NCBI RefSeq assembly: GCF_903819335.1
Contig: NZ_CAIJDE010000069.1
Span: forward strand, 24,771-88,770
Direction: 5' to 3'
Length of the DNA: 64,000 nt
Source: Flavobacterium panici
Lineage (GTDB): Bacteria; Bacteroidota; Bacteroidia; Flavobacteriales; Flavobacteriaceae
The notes under the pieces are model-generated. The model had not been told where the DNA came from. It was given only the letters and a program-made list of their open reading frames with translations, and searched no databases. Positions 8,165-16,571 of the stretch are shown here, piece by piece. The position numbers and the translations under genes were made by a program. Position 1 is the stretch's first letter; every line of letters begins with the position of its first letter.

Positions 8165-9463
8165 ATGATAAACAGCGCTTTCAACTTTGTCAAAATCTTT
8201 ATTTCTTTCCTGCTATTTTTATTTTCAATTCAATTTTCTGCTCAGGAAATAAAACCTGTCTCCAATCAGTTTTTAATGAATATAGAACTAAGGCCAAGAG
8301 TTGAATATACTTCTAACTATTTTCTTCCGCCAAACGATTCTATAGATCCTTATTTCTATACAACACAAAGAAACCGAATATCGATGTCGTATACGGCAGA
8401 AAAATGGTTAATAAAGTCTGATATACAAGAAATTCATGTTTGGGAAGAACAAAATTTAAAATCAAAAATTGGAAGTATAAATTTCTATCAATTATATTTT
8501 GAAACTAAATTCAAATCATTCAATATTCGGCTCGGAAGACAAAGTATTTTATTAGACAACGGAAGGCTTTTTTCTGACGCACCCTGGGCACAGCAAGGCA
8601 GAGCGCATGAAGGAATACGATTGATGAAAACGGCAAAACATTTCTCTAATGATTTTTTCTTTTTGTTTACCCGAAAATACGGAAATGAATTTGACCCGGC
8701 CTACTCTCCCGTGGCTTCTAATAAATACAAATATTTAGCCGTCAATAATTTCAATTATAATTTTGACAATGGATTTTCTTTTAATTCATTGAATGTATTC
8801 GATTTATTTGAAAATCCTGCATCTGGAAATAGGTACGGGCGCGCCACATCTGGAGGAAGAATTGAATATAAAAGCAATAACTGGTATTATACATTAAATT
8901 CTTATTTGCAATTTGGACGAACATCTCAAGGCAAGAAATTGTTTGCCTATTATTTTCAGCCGGAAATTCGCTTTTCTTTCAATACAGCAATATTGCGTTT
9001 AGGTGCAGAAATAATCAGCGGAAACCGTTCACAATTACCTGCAGATGAATCAGAAAGTTTTGATGTGCTTTATGGCGTGACATGGAAATTTAACGGAAAT
9101 ATGAATGTATTTACCCGTTTTCCGGCAGATGTTGGTGGCAAAGGTTTAGTAAATCCGTATTTATTTGCTTCATTTCCTTTAACTGATAAACTTTCTGTTC
9201 GTTCTGATTTTCATCTTTTTTACAATCAATTTCCCTTAAAAAATGATGAAGGGCAAAATGTAAAAAAGTTCCTTGGATTTGAAAATGATCTTTCATTAAA
9301 ATATACTCCAATAAAACAATTAGAAATTAATTATGCATTTTCGTGGTACAGTTCAACAAATGCGATGCAGCATCTTCCTAAAATTCAGGATGAAAATAAA
9401 CTCGCATTTTGGAGTTATTTAATGGTTTCCTATTCTTTTAATGCCGTAAATACGAAGCATTAA
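8165..9463 (+). CDS. Alginate-export-type outer-membrane porin
   Basis: A 432-residue protein with a signal peptide (hydrophobic to about residue 26, ending IQFSAQE). It continues as an aromatic-rich beta-barrel: ELRPRVEYTSNYF at the start, QRNRISMSY, NIRLGRQSILLDNGRLFSDAPWAQQGR in the middle, and terminal LMVSYSFN. This pattern is that of the alginate export (PF13372) family of outer-membrane channels, which are also found outside alginate pathways. No alginate genes are nearby, so here it may be a small-molecule export or uptake channel linked to the monooxygenase/AraC genes (inference). Confidence 0.8.
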   Translation: MINSAFNFVKIFISFLLFLFSIQFSAQEIKPVSNQFLMNIELRPRVEYTSNYFLPPNDSIDPYFYTTQRNRISMSYTAEKWLIKSDIQEIHVWEEQNLKSKIGSINFYQLYFETKFKSFNIRLGRQSILLDNGRLFSDAPWAQQGRAHEGIRLMKTAKHFSNDFFFLFTRKYGNEFDPAYSPVASNKYKYLAVNNFNYNFDNGFSFNSLNVFDLFENPASGNRYGRATSGGRIEYKSNNWYYTLNSYLQFGRTSQGKKLFAYYFQPEIRFSFNTAILRLGAEIISGNRSQLPADESESFDVLYGVTWKFNGNMNVFTRFPADVGGKGLVNPYLFASFPLTDKLSVRSDFHLFYNQFPLKNDEGQNVKKFLGFENDLSLKYTPIKQLEINYAFSWYSSTNAMQHLPKIQDENKLAFWSYLMVSYSFNAVNTKH

Positions 9464-9501
9464 GAATAAATAGTACTTTTGAATTACTTATTAAAAGTAA
9501 A

Positions 9502-10266
9502 ATGACTTTATTAATTCAATCAGCTTTACCGGATAATTCTATTTCGCATTTTGTTCACAGCTTTTGGATGTTTGAGAACAATACTGGGAAAGAAATTCCG
9601 TCAACTATTTTGCCCAACGCAATGGTTGATTTTGCGGTTATGAATTCAAATGCTGATAATTGGCAAAAAACGATTCGGGGTTTAGATACAATTCCGAGTC
9701 AGATTATAATTCCTATTGGAACAAAAATGTTTTCTATTGGTTTTAAATTGCTTGCGGTTGAATATTTATTTGGAGATTCTATCAAAGATGTTTTAAATGA
9801 TGATAAAATTATTTCAGACGAAATCTGGCAGTTTGAAGCTGAGGATTTAAAAACTCTTGAGAATTTTTGCAGTAAAGCAACCCAAATAATAAACAGCATT
9901 ACAACATCAGATATTGACAACCGAAAAAGAAAATTATTTGAGCTTATTTATTCTTCAAAAGGATCGATAAGCGTTAAGGAACTATCTGAAAACGTGTTTT
10001 GGAGCAGCCGCCAGATTAATCGTTACTTCAATCAGCAATTTGGTATTTCGTTAAAAGCTTACTGCAATATTCTGCGCTTTGGTTCTTCATTTAAACCTAT
10101 CAGCGAAGGCATACTTTTTCCCGATCAAAACTTCACAGATCAAAATCATTTTATCAAAGAAATTAAGAAATACTCCGGCGTTACGCCAAAAGAATTGAGT
10201 AAAAACAAAGACAATCGTTTTATGGATATCGTGGCAATTAAAAAAATGAATACCAAAAACGACTGA
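9502..10266 (+). CDS. AraC-type regulator with DUF6597-like N-terminus
   Basis: 254 residues. The N-terminal half (ISHFVHSFWMFENN, STILPNAMVDFAVM, IIIPIGTKMFSIGFKLLAVEYLFG) has the pattern of the DUF6597/AraC-associated sensory domain. The C-terminal half has an AraC HTH (ISVKELSENVFWSSRQINRYFNQQFGISLKAYCNILRF) and a shorter second motif ending YSGVTPKELSKN. It lies 61 bp upstream of the TetX-like gene on the same strand, so co-transcription or local activation of that gene is likely. It is not closely similar to the AraC protein at 7085. Confidence 0.85.
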   Translation: MTLLIQSALPDNSISHFVHSFWMFENNTGKEIPSTILPNAMVDFAVMNSNADNWQKTIRGLDTIPSQIIIPIGTKMFSIGFKLLAVEYLFGDSIKDVLNDDKIISDEIWQFEAEDLKTLENFCSKATQIINSITTSDIDNRKRKLFELIYSSKGSISVKELSENVFWSSRQINRYFNQQFGISLKAYCNILRFGSSFKPISEGILFPDQNFTDQNHFIKEIKKYSGVTPKELSKNKDNRFMDIVAIKKMNTKND

Positions 10267-10327
10267 TTTTTACTATTTCATCTCCTATAGTCTTCTCAAT
10301 TTTGTAACCTAATTAAACAATAAAATT

Positions 10328-11446
10328 ATGTTACTTACAAATAAAAAAATAGCCATTATTGGCGCAGGCCCGGTTGGTTTAACAATGGCAAGATTATTAC
10401 AGCAAAACGGAATTGATGTTACGGTTTACGAAAGAGATAAAGACCCAAAAGCAAGAATTTGGGGCGGAACGCTCGATTTACATAAAGGTTCCGGTCAGGA
10501 CGCGATGCAGAAAGCAGGATTGCTTGAAACGTATTATAAAATGGCGATTCCAATGGGGAGAATTATGACTGATTACAAAGGAAATGTATTATTTAGTAAA
10601 GAAACTACTGAAGAAGAACAATACGACGCTCCTGAAATAAACCGAAACGATTTAAGAACATTACTAATCGACAGCTTAAAAGAAAATACAGTTGTTTGGA
10701 ATAGTAAACTAACTGATATTGAAGAACAAAACGGAAAATGGCTTTTGCATTTTGAAAACGGAAAAACGGCAGCAGCTGATTTTATTATTGGTGCAAATGG
10801 CGGTATGACTTCTATTAGAAAATATATTACAGATGCCGAAGTTGAACTTACAGGAACGTATATGATTCAAGGCGAAGTTTCAGAATCAGAAGCTAAATCT
10901 TTAGGTTTTTATGAGTTGTGCGGTGATAAAATTTTGATGACTTCTAACAATGGTAATTTATTGGTTGCCAATCCTAAAAACAATAATGCTTTAAGTTATA
11001 ATGTCATTTTTAAAATGCCCGAAACGTTAGAAATCGATTTTCAAAATATAGAAAACGTCAAAACATTTCTTTTAAATAAACTTTCTGATTGGGGAGAATC
11101 CTATAAAGAATTATTTCGTGCCACTTCTTTCTTTACCGGACTGCCTACTAAAAAGATATCTGTAGAAAAAACATGGAAAAATAACCGCCCCTTGCCTATT
11201 ACGCTTATTGGTGATGCGGCACATTTAATGCCTCCTTTTGCGGGACAAGGCGCAAATATTGGGCTTCTTGATGCTTTAATTTTATCTGAAAATATATTAA
11301 ATGGAGAATTTCAAACTATTGAAAGTGCTATACATAATTACGAAGAAAGAATGCTTGTTTATGCCAAAGAAGCGCAGCAACAAACCAGAGAAAATGAAAT
11401 AGAAATGCTTAAAACGGATTTTACTTTTCTAAAATTTGTTGATTGA
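10328..11446 (+). CDS. Tet(X)-like FAD-dependent monooxygenase
   Basis: 372 residues, strikingly close by eye to Tet(X) tetracycline monooxygenases from the first residues on. Visible motifs are AIIGAGPVGLTMARLLQQNG (8-27), VYERD (33-37), GGTLDLHKGSG (46-56), PEINRNDLR (102-110), IGDAAHLMPPFAGQGAN (294-310) and the terminal helix ending FTF. Against remembered Tet(X2) numbering, Q192 is kept (Q181), but tetracycline-contacting R213, F224, H234 and G236 correspond to Ile202, Val213, Ser223 and Asn225. A segment after residue ~230 is about four residues shorter. It is therefore a family member whose tetracycline activity is doubtful. It lies 61 bp after an AraC gene and 68 bp before a VOC gene. 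Confidence 0.88.
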   Translation: MLLTNKKIAIIGAGPVGLTMARLLQQNGIDVTVYERDKDPKARIWGGTLDLHKGSGQDAMQKAGLLETYYKMAIPMGRIMTDYKGNVLFSKETTEEEQYDAPEINRNDLRTLLIDSLKENTVVWNSKLTDIEEQNGKWLLHFENGKTAAADFIIGANGGMTSIRKYITDAEVELTGTYMIQGEVSESEAKSLGFYELCGDKILMTSNNGNLLVANPKNNNALSYNVIFKMPETLEIDFQNIENVKTFLLNKLSDWGESYKELFRATSFFTGLPTKKISVEKTWKNNRPLPITLIGDAAHLMPPFAGQGANIGLLDALILSENILNGEFQTIESAIHNYEERMLVYAKEAQQQTRENEIEMLKTDFTFLKFVD

Positions 11447-11514
11447 AAATTTACCTTTTGTGATGAAAATAATTTTATCTTAGTCAAAGAAAACTAACCT
11501 TTAAAACGAAGAAT

Positions 11515-11928
11515 ATGTCAGACTCACAAAATCAACCAGACGATACAACTCCAAAAGTTACCGGAATTGGCGGTATTTTCTTTTTTCTTGAAAATCCGAA
11601 GGAAACTAAAGATTGGTATGCTAAAAATTTAGGATTAGAAATCAACGATTGGGGTTCGGCAAGTTTTGAATCCAGAAATCTTGATAAACCAGAGCAGATA
11701 GAATCAACGCAATGGTGTCCTTTTAAAAAAGGTGATGAATATTTTTCTCCATCAAAAAAAGATTTCATGGTGAATTACCGTGTTCAAAATATTGAAGGTC
11801 TTGTAGAAAAACTGAAAGCAAATGGCGTAACGGTTCTTGATGAAATTGAAGCTTATGATTATGGCAAATTTGTGCATATAATGGATACTGAGGGGAATAA
11901 AATTGAGCTTTGGGAACCGGTTTATTAA
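11515..11928 (+). CDS. VOC-fold (glyoxalase/bleomycin-resistance-like) protein
   Basis: A 137-residue protein with a single vicinal-oxygen-chelate module pair: GIGGIFFFLENPKETKDWYAKNLGLEIND at the N-terminus and VEKLKANGVTVLDEIEAYDYGKFVHIMDTEGNKIELWEPV at the C-terminus. The latter carries the terminal Glu (E-L-W) and a His (FVHIMD) typical of metal ligands. The function could be a lyase, dioxygenase or antibiotic-binding protein and cannot be fixed from sequence. It follows the Tet(X)-like gene by 68 bp on the same strand. Confidence 0.85.
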   Translation: MSDSQNQPDDTTPKVTGIGGIFFFLENPKETKDWYAKNLGLEINDWGSASFESRNLDKPEQIESTQWCPFKKGDEYFSPSKKDFMVNYRVQNIEGLVEKLKANGVTVLDEIEAYDYGKFVHIMDTEGNKIELWEPVY

Positions 11929-11979
11929 TATTTATCTATAAATAAACTCTTTTAGCCTAATCCATATTTAAATAAAATA

Positions 11980-13209
11980 ATGACCAAACCGCATACTGAA
12001 AACAGCATTTCAAAAGACAAAAACATACTTCTTGTTTTACAAGATTCAATCGACACATCATCAGAACTGGAATATTTAGTTTCTAATTTCTGCGGAAAAG
12101 TTATTAAAGACCTTTCGGAGATTAATACTTCTTTAAACAATAAAACAATTTATGTCTTTGGTGATATCAGCAGGCTTAAAAATACCAGCGGTACTTACTT
12201 TGTAATTAAAGAGTTTTCTGTTAATTATGAAGGCTTTGCAAGTTCAAATATCAAATTTGTAGAACTTGGACAAGTTCCTGTTTTGGTGAGTAACGCCGGG
12301 GTTTATTTTAGAGAAATGTTCATTGGGAATGGTTATTTCGATAAAATCAAATCGGAGCATTTATTTCAAAATTTAACGGAGTCCAACAAAGGGTCTAAAG
12401 CTTTGAGAACCGGGATTTATTTAAGTGAGATTTTAAAAGAAGAAACTGCGGATAAAGAAATACTGCATTTTAATCTTTTAAGATGCTCCAGTAATTTTAC
12501 AGGCCCAACAGATAATTTTCGTGAAACAGATAAGACTGTAATGAAAGCCTTAAACGAAGCGGTTAATCAGACTTTTGAAGAAAAAACGAAGGTAAATCAT
12601 GTATTGGTTCAGATTTATGAAAATAAAGTAAAATCAGATGAAAATTCTAAGGAAGTAAAATCGAAAATAAAAGCACATTCTGATAAAACCAAGGATATGC
12701 CAAAAGAAGGAATTATTGCTTTTTGTACTTTCTATGATAATTCCAATTTTGACAAACTTAAACCTTCTAAAAAAGACCGATACGATTGGTGCTATAAAGA
12801 AACAAGCGGATTGACGAGGCTTCATTTTAAGTTAAAAAATACAGTTACTGATGCTTCTTTAGAAAAAGAATTCAGCGTTACTTTATATCCAAATTCAGCT
12901 TTTATAATCCCACTTTCAACAAATAGATTGTATACACATGAAATTAGGCCTTCGGCATTAAATGTAGATCAAATCCCAATTAGAATGGGATATGTTGCCC
13001 GATGCTCTAATCTGGAAGCAGTTTACACTGAAAATCAAACTTATATTAAAGAAAACGGCAGTTTAATTAAACTGGAAGAAATGACAGAAGAAACAATGAT
13101 CGCTTTGCGAGATTCTTATTATGAAGAAAATATGACCGTAAAGAACATTGAATACGGAAAAGTTCATTTTAGTATGAATGCTGGTGATTATGAAAAGCCA
13201 ATATATTAA
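11980..13209 (+). CDS. Putative 2OG-Fe(II) oxygenase (AlkB-like), long paralogue
   Basis: 409 residues, not assigned to a named family. The C-terminal half has the double-stranded beta-helix iron triad in the expected order: His233-x-Asp235 (KAHSDK), then His320 (LYTHEI), and Arg341 (GYVARC) for 2-oxoglutarate. The strand SVTLYPNSAFIIPLS precedes the second His. The neighbour at 13219 aligns over the same segments, sharing HSD, NS....PLS.N....H and an Arg 21-24 residues later, so the two are tandem paralogues. The N-terminal ~150 residues are extra and unrecognised. No signal peptide. The next gene starts 9 bp downstream, implying one operon. The substrate is unknown. Confidence 0.6.
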   Translation: MTKPHTENSISKDKNILLVLQDSIDTSSELEYLVSNFCGKVIKDLSEINTSLNNKTIYVFGDISRLKNTSGTYFVIKEFSVNYEGFASSNIKFVELGQVPVLVSNAGVYFREMFIGNGYFDKIKSEHLFQNLTESNKGSKALRTGIYLSEILKEETADKEILHFNLLRCSSNFTGPTDNFRETDKTVMKALNEAVNQTFEEKTKVNHVLVQIYENKVKSDENSKEVKSKIKAHSDKTKDMPKEGIIAFCTFYDNSNFDKLKPSKKDRYDWCYKETSGLTRLHFKLKNTVTDASLEKEFSVTLYPNSAFIIPLSTNRLYTHEIRPSALNVDQIPIRMGYVARCSNLEAVYTENQTYIKENGSLIKLEEMTEETMIALRDSYYEENMTVKNIEYGKVHFSMNAGDYEKPIY

Positions 13210-13218
13210 TTTCCTAAA

Positions 13219-14001
13219 ATGAAAGACTTTCAAAAGATTATCCTTCCATTCGAAAATAATTTATTTAATGAACTGCTGCATTCTGCTGATTTTGAAATCA
13301 CAGGAAAAGGCAGACTCGGAAATCATTTAGTTGATGTAAAAGATAAAGGTGTTCCTATTGTGAGAACAACTACGATTTATAATATTCCTGCTAATCAATT
13401 TTCTGCATTACATCAATCCATAATAGCTAGTTTAAATGCTGAAATTGAAAAGAATAACATAGATAATTTACCCAAAGTTGATTTTAATAATGCATTAATT
13501 GAAGTTTACGATTCAAGTTATGCTACGATGAAATATCATTCAGATCAGGCTTTAGATCTGGAAGAAGACTCTTGTATTGGGCTTTTCAGCTGTTATGAAA
13601 ATCCTGAAAAACTGTCTGAAAAAAACTTAAGAAAGCTTAAAGTAAAAGATAAATCGACAGATGAAGAATTTGATATTGTTTTAAATCATAATTCGGTTGT
13701 ATTATTTCCGTTGTCGGCAAACACTGCATTTCTTCATAAAATTATATTAGAAGCTGTACCGAAACAAAAAACATCAGAAGCAAATAAATGGCTGGGAATT
13801 ACTTTTAGAAAATCCAAAACCTTTATTCAGTTTGATGATAATAAACCTAGATTTTCTAACGGAGCATTATTAGAATTGGCAAATGAAGATCAAAAATCAG
13901 AATTTTATAAATTGAGAGGACAGGAAAATTTTACTATGGATTTTACTTATCCAAAATTATCGTATACGCTGAGTATTAGTGATACTATGCCTCCGAAATA
14001 A
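13219..14001 (+). CDS. Putative 2OG-Fe(II) oxygenase (AlkB-like), short paralogue
   Basis: 260 residues with a compact 2OG-Fe(II) oxygenase pattern. VPIVRTTTIY precedes the core; NNALIEVYDSSYATMKYHSDQ carries His107-x-Asp109; VLNHNSVVLFPLSANTAFLHKI carries His173; and WLGITFRKSK carries Arg197. Spacing between the ligands matches AlkB-like dioxygenases. It is homologous to the preceding 409-residue protein but lacks that protein's N-terminal extension. No nucleotide-recognition lid or DNA-binding motif can be recognised, so a DNA-repair role should not be assumed. It lies 9 bp after its paralogue and 20 bp before an XRE regulator. Confidence 0.6.
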   Translation: MKDFQKIILPFENNLFNELLHSADFEITGKGRLGNHLVDVKDKGVPIVRTTTIYNIPANQFSALHQSIIASLNAEIEKNNIDNLPKVDFNNALIEVYDSSYATMKYHSDQALDLEEDSCIGLFSCYENPEKLSEKNLRKLKVKDKSTDEEFDIVLNHNSVVLFPLSANTAFLHKIILEAVPKQKTSEANKWLGITFRKSKTFIQFDDNKPRFSNGALLELANEDQKSEFYKLRGQENFTMDFTYPKLSYTLSISDTMPPK

Positions 14002-14021
14002 TAGTTTAAACAATTAATTAA

Positions 14022-14564
14022 ATGAAAACAAAAGTTCAAATATTGAGAGAAGAAAAACATCTGACTCAGACTGAGCTTGCTGAAAAATCAGGGCTTTCAT
14101 TGCGAACAATACAAAGAATCGAAGCGGGAAATATTCTAAAAGGTTTTACGCTCAAAGCTTTGGCCAAATCATTTGAAGTTCAACCCGAAGATTTAATTTC
14201 AGATGCACAAGATGATCCTGAAATTAAACGGGCTAAACTCATTAATTTTTCTGCTTTGTCTTCTCTGGTTATTCCATTTGGAAATATTATTTTCCCATCT
14301 ATTTTGACGTATAAATCGAAAGAACCAAAAGCAAAAGAATTAGGAAAAAGTATTTTGACAGTGCAGATTATTTACACTTTTGTTCTAGGAACTTTGATGC
14401 TTATAAGTCCGTTTATTCAGAAAGCATTTTCACTGAATTTTCCACTGTTTATTGTCTTCTTAGTGTTGTTAAAAGTTATAAATATTTATATAATTTTTAA
14501 AAATGGGATGAGTTTAACTCAAAAATCAGATTTATATATAAAACTGAAATACAGTATCTTATAA
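14022..14564 (+). CDS. XRE-family HTH regulator with C-terminal membrane domain
   Basis: 180 residues. Positions 4-60 are an XRE/Cro HTH (VQILREEKHLTQTELAEKSGLSLRTIQRIEAG). The rest contains four hydrophobic segments (about 79-92, 110-132, 140-160) resembling small DUF4870-like membrane domains. Membrane-tethered HTH proteins of this build are frequent in flavobacteria and may sense envelope or lipid state (inference). It starts 20 bp after the second oxygenase gene and is probably in the same transcript. Confidence 0.85.
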   Translation: MKTKVQILREEKHLTQTELAEKSGLSLRTIQRIEAGNILKGFTLKALAKSFEVQPEDLISDAQDDPEIKRAKLINFSALSSLVIPFGNIIFPSILTYKSKEPKAKELGKSILTVQIIYTFVLGTLMLISPFIQKAFSLNFPLFIVFLVLLKVINIYIIFKNGMSLTQKSDLYIKLKYSIL

Positions 14565-14651
14565 TCAATGTCGTTAAATTGACGTAAAAAAGTCATATCC
14601 GTTTTTTGATTTAATCACATTACAATTCTCAATATTGCAAAAAAAATTGTA

Positions 14652-15581
14652 ATGAAAATAATTAAAAAAATCGTGCTGGCTTTCGTAGCTCTTATTGTCC
14701 TTTCACTAATTGGCGGCTATTTTTATTTTGACAGAAAATTTAGTCCACCGGAAAACTATCTTAAGGTTTCGGGAAATGCAGAAAACGCTTCTGTAAAATG
14801 GGTTTCAGATGAAGGAAATCCATATGCCGCTCTTCTTTTGCCTGTTGAATTAAAAGGCATAAAAAAAACATTTTATATGCAGCTGGATTTTGGTTCGCCA
14901 ATAACTGTTTTCTACAAAAAATCACTACAATCTGTTCAGGAAAAATTTCCTTCACAAATTGATTTTAAAGAAGATGTTTCATTAAACTTCAAAGTAAAGA
15001 ATCTAAGTATTTCTTCTAAAAAATTTCAATTGTTAGATTATGGTAAAAAAGCTGATTTAGACAATCCAAATTCTGTCAATATTATAGGGACAATTGGAAC
15101 CGATTTATTAGAAAAAAGAATAGTTTCATTGAATTTCATAAATAACACATGCTCATTTACAGAAAATGAAATTGAAAACGGATTTACAAAATTTGAATTT
15201 AAGAAACGTAAACTTCTTTTTCCTGCAAAAATTGAAAACCAAGATTTAAAATTGCTCTATGATTCTGGTACAAGTGGCTATGAATTGATTATAAATAAAG
15301 AAGAATGGCAAAAATACAAACTCAAAAACAGTAAATTAAAAGTAGAAAAAGGAAATTCCTGGGGGAATGTATTGACTGTGATTTCTGCTTCTGCAAATAA
15401 AAAAATGCAGTTTGGAGACACACAATTAAAAATTTCAGAAGTAACATATGTTGAAGGGGTTTCAAAAATGCAGACTTTTTTAATGAAACGCTCCGGAATG
15501 CAGGGAATGATTGGAAATAAAATCTTTTTAAATCATAAATTGATTATTGACTGTAAAAATGAAAGGTTTAAGGTTGAGTGA
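14652..15581 (+). CDS. Membrane-anchored aspartyl-protease-like protein
   Basis: 309 residues with an N-terminal membrane anchor (about 6-26) and the bulk outside the cytoplasm. Two retropepsin/pepsin-like half-sites can be read: YMQLDFGSP (Asp79) with IIGTIGTDLL (145-153), and LLYDSGTSG (Asp204) with GMIGNKIFL near 285. The second D-S-G is canonical. The first reads D-F-G-S, so it is unclear whether the enzyme is active. The pairing of D-x-G with a later IG.D/N..L block is the signature of the fold. It follows the XRE gene by 87 bp, with its own AT-rich leader. A non-proteolytic binding role is possible. Confidence 0.5.
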   Translation: MKIIKKIVLAFVALIVLSLIGGYFYFDRKFSPPENYLKVSGNAENASVKWVSDEGNPYAALLLPVELKGIKKTFYMQLDFGSPITVFYKKSLQSVQEKFPSQIDFKEDVSLNFKVKNLSISSKKFQLLDYGKKADLDNPNSVNIIGTIGTDLLEKRIVSLNFINNTCSFTENEIENGFTKFEFKKRKLLFPAKIENQDLKLLYDSGTSGYELIINKEEWQKYKLKNSKLKVEKGNSWGNVLTVISASANKKMQFGDTQLKISEVTYVEGVSKMQTFLMKRSGMQGMIGNKIFLNHKLIIDCKNERFKVE

Positions 15582-15638
15582 GCTCCTTGTCTACAGAATG
15601 TTTATATTAGCAGTAGAAATCAATCAAAAATCAATATA

Positions 15639-15998
15639 ATGGCAAATCAACTAGAAGAAGTTATTGAAAAAGCATATTCTGCATTTAACGAAAGAAACAT
15701 CGACAACGCATTATCGACAATGCAGAAAGATGTACAGTGGTCAAAAGCCTGGGAAGGCGGTTACATAAGCGGACACGATGAAATCAAGCAATATTGGACA
15801 AGACAATGGACAGAAATAAACCCAAAAGTTAATCCAGTTGGTTTTACCGAAAGAGAAAACGGAAGTCTGGAAGTCAAAGTGCACCAAAATGTAAAAGATT
15901 TACAAGGCAATTTAATGTTCGACGGATTGGTAAAACATGTTTATACTTTCCAGGACGGACTTATAAAAACTATGGATATTGAACTGGTTGAGAATTAA
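15639..15998 (+). CDS. SnoaL/NTF2-like protein
   Basis: 119 residues: an N-terminal helix (LEEVIEKAYSAFNERNIDNALSTM), then the curved sheet with WSKAWEGGYISGHDEIKQYWTRQW and a final HVYTFQDGLIKTMDIEL strand. This is the small cone-shaped SnoaL-like/NTF2 fold, used by isomerases, cyclases or as a ligand-binding protein. No specific active-site set was recognised. It precedes the hairpin terminator at 16013-16046. Confidence 0.82.
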   Translation: MANQLEEVIEKAYSAFNERNIDNALSTMQKDVQWSKAWEGGYISGHDEIKQYWTRQWTEINPKVNPVGFTERENGSLEVKVHQNVKDLQGNLMFDGLVKHVYTFQDGLIKTMDIELVEN

Positions 15999-16012
15999 TC
16001 AAGTGAATAATT

Positions 16013-16046
16013 AAAAAAGTTCCATTATTTTTTAATGGAGCTTTTT
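16013..16046. terminator. Bidirectional hairpin terminator
   Basis: TTCCATTA (16020-16027) pairs with TAATGGA (16033-16039), extended by A-tract and T-tract flanks on both sides. It lies between the convergent SnoaL and VOC genes. Confidence 0.8.
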
Positions 16047-16059
16047 CATTTCTGTATAA

Positions 16060-16455
16060 TCACATTCCCGGCCAATATAAAAAATTGAATTTATGTCCGT
16101 CAGGATCGGCAAAACCAAAGGTATAGCCTACTTCAAAATCTTCAGGTTCCGAGAAAATTGTGCCACCAGCTTTTTTAACTTTATCAAGCCAAAGTTCTAC
16201 TTCTTCTTTACTGTCTGCAGATAATGAAAAAATAATTTCATTTTCAGCATTTGTATTTGTCAATTTACCTTTTAAAGCCCACTCAAATCTTTTTGGCGTA
16301 AAAAAGTTGATTATAAAATTACTGTCTGCAAATGAAAAACTAACTAGTTCATTTGTTTCTGTTCCGTTTTGTTTGAAACCTAATGCTGTATAAAATTCAA
16401 TTGTTTTTTGTATATCATTTGTTACGAGGTTTCCCCATATCATTCTAGTTTTCAT
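16060..16455 (-). CDS. VOC-fold protein
   Basis: 131 residues with MIWGNLVTNDIQKTIEFYTALGFKQNG at the start. The second module contains WLDKVKKAGGTIFSEPEDFEVGYTFGFADPDGHKFNFLYW, where DPDGHKFNFLYW is the usual VOC C-terminal strand. It is close to the extended-PhnB/glyoxalase-like proteins of unknown substrate, and is distinct from the VOC protein at 11515. Monocistronic, ending at the shared terminator. Confidence 0.88.
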   Translation of the reverse strand: MKTRMIWGNLVTNDIQKTIEFYTALGFKQNGTETNELVSFSFADSNFIINFFTPKRFEWALKGKLTNTNAENEIIFSLSADSKEEVELWLDKVKKAGGTIFSEPEDFEVGYTFGFADPDGHKFNFLYWPGM

Positions 16456-16571
16456 AACTTTAGTTTTTAATTAGATAAATAAAGTTAAGGAATTAAAATA
16501 AGCATTTATACCGCTTTTTATAAAAAAAACTCCAAAATAATAAGACTTTGCTGATTATATTTAGAAATAGA

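Noticed and set aside
10328..11446. Straight tetracycline-resistance gene call
   Set aside because: Overall similarity to Tet(X) is strong, but several remembered substrate-contact residues differ, so I list only the family and not the resistance phenotype.
12634..12825. 63-codon minus-strand ORF inside the first dioxygenase gene
   Set aside because: Antisense shadow of the long coding frame; no start site or family match.
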